Shown here: positions 1-13,300 of the stretch, piece after piece
Layout: each line of letters begins with the position of its first letter
Numbering within the stretch: position 1 is the first letter of the stretch
NCBI RefSeq assembly: GCF_036785885.1
Contig: NC_092326.1
Location: 40,882,287 to 40,946,286 of the forward strand
Origin: Coffea arabica
Taxonomy: Eukaryota > Streptophyta > Magnoliopsida > Gentianales > Rubiaceae
Reading direction: 5' to 3'
DNA: 64,000 nt
Position numbers and translations under genes: made by a program
Notes under the pieces: model-generated
Databases searched by the model: none
What the model saw: only the letters and a program-made list of their open reading frames with translations
What the model was told of the DNA's origin: nothing

Positions 1-2916
<2,916 letters not shown>

Positions 2917-3103
2917 CAGAGTTAGGCCAGAGGAAGGTACAGCAGTCCTGGAGGAATTGTGTTAATGTTGGATATGTCAAATTCATTAACTCCCTGAAAG
3001 GGGTAAGAAAGTAGGAGAAATAGGGAGTCCAAAATTGTGGCTGCCTGTATCTCTGCGATGAGCCTTGAATTAAATGGCTAATCCAATTATTTTTTTCTTT
3101 CAA

Positions 3104-3685
3104 CTTCTTGGACCTCGTGTTATTAGACCTCGTGTTTTTTTCCTGCCTTTGACGTTTCTGTCCTGGTCCACCTGGATGGCTACGTGACTAGTACTTGAGT
3201 TACTGGTGGTCTGTTGACCTTAAGGTCTGCTAGATCAGTAACTTGTGATATCAATTGTCCTTGCTTAGCACATCAAGAATGACTAAACACAGTTTGAATA
3301 TTTTATTTTATTTTTTTGCATCATTTATCAGCTTGCTCAATATGATCTCCCTTGGAACGACTATTTAAAAAAAAAAAGTTATAGAAAAATCAGGAAAAAA
3401 ATATTGAAAACATGGCTCAAACAATTTGCACGCACTCCCACTGAATTCTAGCTCAAATAATAAATAAATACGAAGATCAGATGTTCCTTCTAGTATTTTA
3501 TTCTCTTCTCATTCTTTTTCTTTATTTGGTTGCTGCCCTGCTGGCTACCACTATATCTTTTCCTTGCTTTGCTTTTGATCTACCGAAGATTAATCCACAC
3601 GGCTCGTATATCATCAAACTTTAACCACTGAAACTATTCTATTACAATTGTAAGCTTATTATAGTGCTAAATCACAGGAAGGGCA
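3104..3685. other. intergenic, upstream of the receptor kinase
   Basis: No gene is seen. This stretch lies upstream of the receptor kinase start and should hold its promoter. It contains a short direct duplication (acctcgtgtt, near 3112-3138) and AT-rich sequence. I could not pick a convincing TATA box. Confidence 0.5.
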
Positions 3686-3694
3686 TACTTTTAT

Positions 3695-4142
3695 GGGCAA
3701 ATTCCACTTTACCCCCCCTCCGATTTAGTTTTTTTTTTTTTTTTACATGACCCTCTATAGTTTCAAAAGCTATACATAACTCCTTCATGGTTTTGATTAA
3801 AGTGTCAAAGTGATGGAAATTATCATTCGTAACGGAGTCACCTAAAATGTCAAAAATACCCTTATGTATAATTGAAATTTATTTATTGACCAAGGGGGGT
3901 TATGTGTATATTTTGAAAACTATAAATGGGTTATATGGTAAAATATAAAAATCATACGGGGGTCAGTGTGTTATGTATTTATAAGGGTAATTTCGATATT
4001 TTTAGAAGTTCCGTTACGAATGATCATTGTCGTCACTTTGACATTTTAATCCAAATCATGAAGGGGTAATGTGTAGTTTTTGAAACCATAGGGGTTATAT
4101 AAAAAAGCACTAAACCACAGCGGGTTAAAATGTAATTTGCCC
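3695..4142. mobile_element. Mutator-like foldback MITE with 9-bp target duplication
   Basis: A 448-bp element whose ends are inverted (GGGCAAATT at the left, AATTTGCCC at the right). The inverted similarity extends far inward: the motif for 'cattcgtaacggagt' at about 3825 reappears inverted at about 4010, and likewise 'tagtttcaaaagcta'. It is flanked by a perfect 9-bp duplication, TACTTTTAT, at 3686-3694 and 4143-4151. A 9-bp duplication is characteristic of the Mutator superfamily. There is no coding capacity, so it is non-autonomous. Confidence 0.85.
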
Positions 4143-4151
4143 TACTTTTAT

Positions 4152-5045
4152 TACCACTGACAAGACAAGCTCAACATGCCATTCTATTATTAAAGTTGCT
4201 GCCCAACATGCTGCGTCATTAAAATTAATTAAGCAAATCAAAGTGCTTTTAGTTCTTTCAAAGACTGGTTCACCTTGTCTTGGCAGTTATCATGCACTGG
4301 ATGCATGTGCTGTCTTTGAAATAAGCAAATTTTCTCACCCAAAATAAGCTCTTGAATTGACACATTGAAGTTTCAGCCAAAACAAAAAAAAAAAAAAAAA
4401 GAAATTTTTGGTCCCGAATATTTGCGATTTGAAGTAGATTTAGGGCCATTGACAGGTTTTCTCAATTACTAACGGAATTAATCATGTGCAATCACGTGTT
4501 CCTTAAATCAATTTTTTTTTCTGAAAAAAAGCAATGCAATAGCTAATTTTGAACAACAAAAATAACTCATATGATGACATATAAGTAACTGATGAACCAA
4601 GAAATAGGAAAAATTTTGTTAAACTATATGCAAAAAATTGATTGTTAAACTTTGAAGATTATCACGATACTCAGAAAAAAAAAAAGAAGATTATCACGAA
4701 GTTAAGTGTTCGTGGATCGAGGAATCTGATGGATATTTTATATATTTTTCTTTTTGATTTTTATCAACTTTTGATTTGTATACCCCTTAAAAAATTAGTA
4801 TGATAACACTTAGTAGCACTGTAATAGGGTCAAACACATACTAGAGCTCAATATATGAATTTTCTAAACAAAAAAAAAAAGAATTAAATATTAGAGCTTT
4901 CTAACAAAAAAAAAATGTAACTATTAGAGCTTAATATATATCCGATTATCATTTGCAAATCTCAGCTCCTGATCCACACTCCCTCATTTGGCTTACCTGA
5001 AAAATATGAGAAAGGAAAAATTCAAAAAGAGAATTATTGATGCAT
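4152..5045. other. intergenic AT-rich DNA
   Basis: No gene or clear repeat boundary is seen. The stretch holds several A-runs (4382-4400, about 4676-4685, 4869-4880) and short repeated phrases such as 'agattatcacga' at about 4657 and 4688. Confidence 0.5.
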
Positions 5046-5061
5046 GAGAGGACTCTTAGAA

Positions 5062-5234
5062 CACGTTCCTCAGTGTTGATGCCTTAGGCGTTATTGTTGA
5101 TGAGGAAAGACTGTTTACTCAGTGTTCTTAGAACATGTTTTGTATAGCTTTTCTCGAGCCGTTGCTCGTATATGTACTCTTTCTCATTAAAGCAATGAAA
5201 ATATCCTATCGTTTCGAGAAAAAAAAAAAAAAAG
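5062..5234 (+). mobile_element. 5'-truncated non-LTR retroposon (LINE/SINE tail) with poly(A) and 16-bp target duplication
   Basis: A 173-bp insertion ending in a poly(A) tail at about 5219-5234. It is bounded by a perfect 16-bp direct repeat, gagaggactcttagaa, at 5046-5061 and 5235-5250. A variable-length duplication plus a poly(A) tail is the signature of target-primed reverse transcription. The body ('gccttaggc.ttattgt.gatgagga', 'ctcgagcc.ttgctcg', 'cttatcgtttc') is shared with the insertion at 34518-34743, so both come from one family. Confidence 0.85.
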
Positions 5235-5721
5235 AGAGGACTCTTAGAATCCTTCCTACTATTGTCAGGTTTAGTGTTGGTTCGAATCTTGAATCTAATA
5301 ATTGGAGGTAGGAACTAGGAAGGTTTGGAGGGGTAAATTTAAATTTAAAAAAAAAAAAAAAAAAAGGCGGGATAAAATGTGGGGAGAGAGAGAGCGTTGA
5401 AGGAGTAGTACACAACAGAATTTGTGTCGCTTGAGTCCTACGGACCTACTCATGGACTTGTATTGGATGAGACAAAGAACATGATAAATGAAACTTCCCT
5501 TGGAGATTTTTTGGTTTGGTTTAGCTTTGAAAGTCAATAATGTCATTAATGACAGCCGAAAATCTTTGATTTTATGCATGAGGGATCCAATCCAAGATGA
5601 AAGGTGTTGTAGAACATTTTATTATTATTATCTCCTCTCAAAAAGCAGTACGAGGCTCGTACCAACTAGATTTCTTTTGTGCCTTACTTGTGCTATCATG
5701 TTGAAGCAGTAAATGTTTCCT

Positions 5722-5723
<2 letters not shown>

Positions 5724-5755
<32 letters not shown>
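5724..5755 (+). repeat. uninterrupted 32-nt poly(G) tract
   Basis: Thirty-two consecutive G residues, preceded by tcc and followed by aagat. Such a tract can form G-quadruplexes and is prone to slippage. Its true length may therefore differ from that written in the assembly. Confidence 0.9.
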
Positions 5756-5756
<1 letters not shown>

Positions 5757-5965
5757 AGATACCATGCTTACATTCGCATTGGTCTTCCTGACAACAAACA
5801 TCTCCTGTGGCTTCATGCCTTTTCTGGAGATGATGATCTTAAGTATCACTACTTGAATTGAAAGCGGGGGAAGGTTTTCACTGGACGTTTAGAATGAGAA
5901 GTTTTTCTTTGGTCATTTTTGGTTTTCCAGTTTTTGATGGCCATAGATCAAGCGACCATTGTGGT

Positions 5966-5989
5966 GGCACTGGCACTGGCACTGGCACT
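5966..5989 (+). repeat. (GGCACT)4 microsatellite
   Basis: Four perfect tandem copies of the hexamer GGCACT in non-coding DNA. Confidence 0.9.
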
Positions 5990-6977
5990 GGTGTATGTAA
6001 AATCAGATGGTTTCTATCTATTGCAAAAACCATCAACCCTGCTCCCAGTGATTGGGTGGGATACTACAAAGAATGTTGTATGATACAGAGATATTGGATT
6101 ATAATCTTGTCATTAATGTTCCTCCAATCCATACATCTTTCAATTCCAATTTCTTGGAAGATACCGTGGTTGTCAGGGGACGTTTACTCTCATCAAAATT
6201 AATGCACCTGTTCGCCTTTCAAGAACGATAATAATTCAAAAATTTAAGCTGTCCTGTGGGGCTTGAATTGATTTTTCATTCAATAATGCAGATCATCTCA
6301 ATCTTTATCTTTAGAGAACGAATTGCACTGAACAACAGAATAAATATCTTTTCCCTGTGCTCCTTTAATGCAAATAAAGGATTTGATAGTGTTTCATTTC
6401 GACTGGTTTTTTGTCTTTTTTGCTTTGGTAAGTAGGTAGGTGAATTCTGTCCAAGCCGACGATGTTTCAGCATGGGCCTTGGTGGGATAAGTGTCGTCTT
6501 CAATTCATGCTGCAAATGACACCGCCCCAACTCTTGAGGATGAGGATTCGTCTTGCAAAAGGTTTTTTTTTTTTTTTTTTGTTTTTTTTCTACTCTATGC
6601 CCAAATTTAACAGAGGGGGGGTGGTTTGAAAAGGTAAGATTGAAGGATCTTTAATTGGTTTTGTTGGGTAGTATTGAGCCCTCTTACCCCAAAAGCTAAC
6701 TCAAGCGAGGAGATTTTTTTTTTTTTTTTTTTTTGACAATTATAGACTAACACACCACAATTTCCATCATTAATGTAAGATAAATTCACAATTTTCTCGT
6801 CACAAGGCTGGCTCTGATCATTAACGTGATTATTGTATGATGAAGAGCCTTTCTCTCGCACTTACAGAGTAGCACCAAACTCTATCAACGACCGATATGG
6901 CACAAATCCCACAATCTCTCCCTTCACATATCAAGTCCTACGTGATTGATGAGTCTTTCCCTTACACTTATATATAT

Positions 6978-7229
6978 GTTTGGATCAGCTGTTTTTGGAG
7001 GTGTTTTTGAAAAATTTTACTGTAGCAGAGTTTTTATAATATATTTTAAAATATTTTTAAAAAAATATTTTGAAATGTTTAAGAGTAGCAGAGTTTTTAA
7101 AATATATTTTAAAATATTTTTTAAACATAAAAAAATTTAGATTACTTTTTATAGTACCTTTTAGAATATTTTTTATAAATTTTTATAATATTTGAAGAAC
7201 TAATTTTTGAAAAATAGAAGGATCCAAAC
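6978..7229. mobile_element. AT-rich MITE, copy 1 of a two-copy family in the window
   Basis: A 252-bp segment starting GTTTGGATC and ending GATCCAAAC, so it has 9-bp perfect terminal inverted repeats. Inside are repeated phrases 'tagcagagtttttaaaatatattttaaaatattttt'-like (in pieces) typical of the family. An inverted, diverged copy lies at 57170-57419. No convincing target duplication is seen because the left flank is a TA microsatellite. It has no coding capacity. The superfamily is uncertain, possibly hAT. Confidence 0.7.
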
Positions 7230-10200
7230 TTATAATATGAGTTATTTTAGCGGGCCTCTAATACTGGAGTAAGGTGTCGTTGGGCCTTCACGCCGCATTG
7301 GATGGAATAATCTCTACCTGACACATTAGGTCCTAGATTGGATATATTTATCATACTGGGTAGAGTTCCTATTGTAACCAAAATCTGTTACAAGCTCAAT
7401 GGTGGGGCTGAAATAAACCCAGTAAGTTGAAGCCATTTTGCTGTAACATACTGAAGTCTCGTTACTTAGTTACCAAGCCACAATCTTTAATTTTTCCTTT
7501 CGACTGTTGTGAACAATACATGTGGGCCTCAGCATGGAATCAAAATGGTGGATGACGCATCACCTAGTAATGGAGCTTAGGAGGCCATCCCTGCTGCGTC
7601 CATGAAAAAAAAAAATTTTTTGTTTCAACAAATATTAAATTATTTGACAACAAATTTCTCGAGATTCTCTAAATGCTAACTTTTAACTATAATTGTCTTT
7701 TTTATTTCACATACATCGCAAGAAACGAAGGGTGCTACAATAACTTATATATATATTTCTCAAATAATTTTTATCCACCAACAACCGCAAATAACACACA
7801 CACACACTACCTAAGGAAAACCCACGGTCCAACCCAAAAAGCATGCTGACTTTCAGACTACACTGAGGACCTTAAGTAGTACACACACACACACCACTCA
7901 CAATCGATGTGGAATAATTTTTACCCAACATACTACATAATTGACATCTTTATCATCTGCTAATTATTTCTTGAATAATTTTTAATAACTGCTAATTAGC
8001 AGAACTAGAACATTAATCTCCCTTCCATGCCTGTTACAGCATTCCTCCTTTCCTATATTCTCATCTGCTGCTAAAACCCATCATGCTTCTGTAAATGATA
8101 GAATCCTCAAACGATGAAACAAATTGAAATATAAGACCCCTCCTAAGTCACCATATGAAACAAGAGGTTACAAGTTTATCTCATTTTCGACCCATACAAT
8201 AAAGATTTCATGTAACAGTTGTAGGGGACTAGGACAATTCCGGGTATTGACTGCCCTCTGGAAAAGGGTAGTCATTTTCTGATATTTGGTCAACTAACAA
8301 GTTTGATCTGCCATATCTTCATAAGCAATGTCAAAGAGGAGAAAAAGGAAATTAAACAATGTGCTGATTCTGCTAATTCATGACATGTTGCTCTTGACTC
8401 CCCCAGTAACACATGTTCCATATCAAGAAGATTTCTAGCTCCAAAACAACCAATAATCAATCTTCAAAGGGCCACCGCTGAAACACTTCCGCCTGACCAT
8501 CTCCCATGATGATACATTCCCCCTTCTCTGCTACCCCAGGAACACACACTTGCACTTTTATGGTACCTCTATCGAGTCAGTGTCTAGCCTAAGTCATTGA
8601 AGGGACGACCTTCTGGAAAAGCATATATCACCAATCCACTTGCCCTTTGTTAGTATCTAGTCAGAAACTTGTGCTGTTTCTCGTGGACTTTAACCATTGA
8701 GATATATCAGATGAGTATCTGAAGAACGGGACCCTAAAGAATAAAGAATTCTGAATACAAAAAATGGTGTCCTAACAAAAAAAAAAAAAAAAAATTTAAA
8801 AAAAATAAAAAATAGAGAGAGAGAGAGAGAGAGATCCTCTTGGTAATCCACTGGAATTTATTCAACAGACATCCTAAAGGGTTCTGGCAAACTTCTCCGA
8901 GTCAACAGATTCTAGAGTGAGAACTGCAATAATCTCTAAGCATCTGGTAACCTGCAATCTATCTTATTTGTGCTGATAAACTGATGTCTCAGTACCATCA
9001 TCCTGTTTACCCGAAAATGTATGAATCAATATCCTAAAGAGTTAATGAAGCCAAGTTGTGGACATACATATGCGCATCTCATACTTCAGATCCTCCTCCA
9101 CAGCATGGCTCTCCAGAAGGCAGGACACTTTAACAGTAATCATAGCTCTGAAAGTTCAGTTGTTTATTTGGTCTGTTAACGTGCAACTTTGTATTGTATC
9201 TCCAAGATTAAGAAAATAAAGCACTTCCATAAAGGATCCATTCACATGAAGCTTTTAAAGATTTCCCTTGCTCAAAAACTAAACAAAAGGACAAACAAAT
9301 GAATGAAAATAAAGTAAATCATGTTCAGAAGAGGAGGAACTACTGAAGAATCTTTTCAATAAATGATAAGAACAGTAAGAGCAAAATGGATTACAGGCTT
9401 GCATCCTTTTAGGGAGTGGCATAAAATTCTCAAAATGCCTGCGATCTGAATTATACCCAAGAACAGCTTGACCAGATTTTAGACTCATCTAGGGCTGCAA
9501 AATCCCCTTCATCAATCCACCAATAAAATGTATAAACACTACATACAACAGTGAAAGGGAAAACTAAAGATTAATCTGAATGATTTATAAGTCAATCACA
9601 GAAAAGATACTGAAGGTGGCAAGCAAAGCAAGACACCACTTGGATTCAGAACCAAAAGGCAGCACCAGGCCATGCATCTTAATGTAGTATACATAAATAC
9701 AGCAATTAGAACAAATTTTACATTTTTAGACAACAACCAGAAGAACTAATCTGGTTACCTCCTCCTTCAGTAGCCTAATCCAGTAAACATGTTGCTGAAG
9801 CAGCAGCACTCTGTGTAGGCCCTCAACTATATAGAAAAGGATAAGGGGAGCAAGAAAAAGAATAGGTTCAGATATAGAAAGTACATATGAAAATTCCTGT
9901 TCAAAGCAAGTGACAATGTACAATAACAAATGTTATCTAGCAATAAACACAGAAATCAGGATACAGGCATGAGAAAAGAAAAGTTCATTATCTATTTTAA
10001 CATTATGAGATCCACTATTAAACTATAACTCATTTAATTTCTGCAGCAAACTCATAACACTTTCTTCATCATAACAATCTGAAAGGGTCACAAGCGTATG
10101 AATTGGTTGACCCTAAAGGGTCCTTTCTAGACAGCTAAGTTCGGGATGCTAGAAATATCCAGAACATACATAACTTGTTTGACTCTGAATAGAAACATCA

Positions 10201-10391
10201 TTCCAAGCACAAATATGGTTAAAAGAGAGAACCCTGAATCTTATCTGTCATCAATTCTTAAAGAAAAAGGAATCCACCTTCAAATTGCACTAGAGTTCCA
10301 TTGAATGCAATAAAGCAGAAAAATAATCTCAATTCTAAAAGAAGATTAACTATCTAAGTACCTGTAAGTCCCCTCAGCTAAGCAAGTAACA
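7230..10391. other. intergenic / probable 3' UTR of the PWWP gene
   Basis: No protein gene is recognisable. The part nearest 10391 follows the PWWP stop codon and must include its 3' UTR. Small CA microsatellites lie at about 7796-7806 and 7882-7893, an A-run at 8777-8794, and a GA microsatellite at 8814-8834. The few open frames are short and have no recognisable domain. Confidence 0.5.
8814..8834 (+). repeat. (AG)n microsatellite
   Basis: About ten uninterrupted AG dinucleotides, following an A-rich stretch. Confidence 0.9.
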
Positions 10392-13300
10392 TCAGGTTGC
10401 ATCTTCTGATCCTTGCAACATAAGAAGGGGCAAAGTGCTAGAAGTGGTTGATGAAGAGTAGCTAAGCTGGTAACCGACGACCATTGACCCAAAAATATTG
10501 ATCCTTCCTGCACTACTACAAGCAGCTTCTGCATCAGCACCCCTTTTAAAAATTACTCTGGCACGATGAGAATCACGATCAACTTCAGTCTCATATTCTT
10601 TCAGCGCCCCAAACCTTCTGAACATGTTATTCAAATTTATCTCTGATGGGAGACGATCTCCTTCGGAAAAGGTTAATATAAGTTCAGCTGGTGATACTTC
10701 AAACTTTTTCCGATCAGCATCCTCTGGTTGTTCATCTGCTGACATTTCATAATTTCCAGTAGAATATCTCTTTCTAGACTGTGACCTCCGGCCAGATTTA
10801 TGGACTCTAGTAGGCTCAGAAACCACAAGCTGATAATCCGTCTCACCGTTCTCATTATTCTGTAGTAATTGCTCCTCAGAGTAATTTTGAACAATTCTGT
10901 CAGTCCAATAAGAATCATTGACATCATCAAATTCAAATTCTTCAGTATATCCTCCAGTTGTATGATTAGCCTTTCTCTTTCTACTACCCCCAGGTCTCCC
11001 AACAGATGTGTGCTTCCTAACAATTGAATTTCTAAAGCCTGAGAAGAAAATAATAATGTTACTCAAAAAACTGTACCCTTTCTTTGGATCACGACCTGCC
11101 AACTGAAGTTGGGCTAGCATCTCCTCCAAAGAAGAAATTTCTGATGGAACAACTGTAAGTCCTTGTTGGGATTCCTCGTTTGCTAGCAGAGAAGCATCAG
11201 TTCCAGTTTGATCATTATGGCCTTTCAAAATTGGAGCAGACCCAGTCAGTTGGCTGGCTACTCTACGAATACAATCACCAACTTTAAACGATGGCTTAGG
11301 ACTTGAAGATGTCGTAGAAACTTTTGCAGCATAAAAAGTTATTCTCCTATCTAATCCATCATTCAGAGAATCGACTGCTTTCCTTTTCTTCCCGGATTTA
11401 CTCAGAGCTTTACCATCTGAATAATCTTCACTATCCGGAGAATATTCCCGGTCACTCATCAACTCTGACAAACTTCTCTCCTTCCGAGTATGCACGCTAT
11501 CTTTCAAATTCTGTTTTCTCTTATGAGAAGATGGTAGTTGCTCCTCGTCATTGGAAACAGGGACTGATTCATCAACTGCATCATTCAATGCCAAAGTCGT
11601 TGCATCCCTTTCAAATGTTGCATCCCTTCCCTCAAAGACAGGTGGTTCACGATATCCCTTGAAATGACAAAAAGCAGTGAGCTGAGCTTGAGCAAGCACC
11701 AGTTCTAGTCTATCAACTGAACAGAATGGTGACTCTGCAAGTGATCTCATATACTGCAAAAGTTTATCAGGTTCAAAAGAGTCTGCTCCAGTAGTTTTGT
11801 CGACACCCTTTCTTCTGCTTGATTCCTCTCGGATCCCAGTGTTTTCAACGATCTGATATTCAATCTTTTCAAATGCATCTCTTTGTATACAAGAGCAGGC
11901 TAGACCTAGCTCAACACGTCTTTTAACCTCATCCAAAGCACAGCTGACAGCATTTTGAAATGCTTCTGAGTTACTTTGCTTCTCTATCTGAGAGAAATGT
12001 GGCCGGAAGGGCTTTAGTAGAGATGCATCATTCCAAGCAAAAGTTCGGTCTCCAAAATATGCTACAAGAAAACAGTCCTTTTTGTAATATTTGACTGCCT
12101 TCTCCGAAGCATAAGCAGGATCAGATATTTGTCCAGGCCACCAAGGATGGCTTCTGACTTTTCCCCAGACTAAATCTGTTATGGAGAATTCATTTTCATT
12201 CTGTGGTGGCGAAAAATATCCAGCTTGATGTATACTCAGCAAGCTTGGAAGCTTTTCTGTTTTCTCTTCCATTCTTTCTGTTGGGTCCGCCTCAGAAGCA
12301 TTTTCTGGACTTGATAAATCTTGCTCTTTATGGTCAACCTGTCCATCATGCTGGTAATGTTCTCCAACTCCTATATCTTTCTGGTCCTCTAAAGACTTAG
12401 TATCTGGAATATCAACCTGCATCAGAGCATTAGGAATATCAATCTGCATTACATCATTACCATTGGTCTCGCAGCATTCACTTTTGCTTTCAACCAACTG
12501 AGACACTGTACCAGATTCTGCTGTTCTATTGGTTCGATCCCCATTTGGCTGAAAAGTTTCATGACTGCCAATATCAACCTCGCCATGGAGACATTCAGAA
12601 ACACCTGCGCCTTCAGATCGATCAGAATCTTGAGCATTAGAGAGAGAAGCATAAGCTCCTTGATTTAATGTATCTTTAGTCTGATCAACCTGCACCTCAT
12701 GTGAGAGTGTTTCACTTATTTGAGCAACTACCTCTGTTTTATCACCTTGAATGGACGTCGTAACCTCAGCATTTGAGTCTATTCTTTGAAAAGTAGCATT
12801 AGATACTTCCACTTTAGCACCTTCTTTAGTATCACTGCTTAAAAAACTGCCTTTACCCTTGCTTACACCCTCTTTCTCAATGTTTTCATCTAATTCTGTT
12901 AAAAGAGGCCTCCTGTCTATAGCATCACATACAGGAACCTCCACAGCCACTTGAGACTCAACAGAGGCTTCCATGGGAACAGCATTACCATTTTGTTCAC
13001 TACATGAGACTGAACTTGACTCCAAGGCAACTTCCTTTTCATCCCCATCAATGACATCCAATGTGTTTAACTGCTCATTCTTTTGCACAGGTTCATTCCC
13101 ACCTGAAACTTCACTGAAGTTTGCACCTTTTTTTTTATTTATTACTTCAGCACATTCTGTGGCCACCTGTCCATGCTCTTTGGAGATTTCCGAGTCTGAT
13201 TTCACAACTTCATCATCTCCTCTGAAATCTAAATTAGGCTTGATATCCTTCAAATGAGAGTTGTCTCCAAGGCTGGTGGCCTTTGCAGCACTGTCTGCAG

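Larger units (their letters stand above)
5251..6977. other. intergenic, simple-sequence rich
   Basis: No gene can be supported. The stretch holds A-runs at 5347-5365, the 32-G tract at 5724-5755, four copies of GGCACT at 5966-5989, and T-runs at 6561-6578 and 6714-6734. The reading frames here are short, overlap on both strands, and run into homopolymers. Confidence 0.5.

Noticed and set aside
5628-5861. Open frames with a polyproline or polyglycine run
   Set aside because: They are readings of the 32-G tract on either strand, not genes.
6978-7229. Target duplication for the AT-rich MITE
   Set aside because: The flanking TA repeat gives apparent matches of any length, so none can be trusted.
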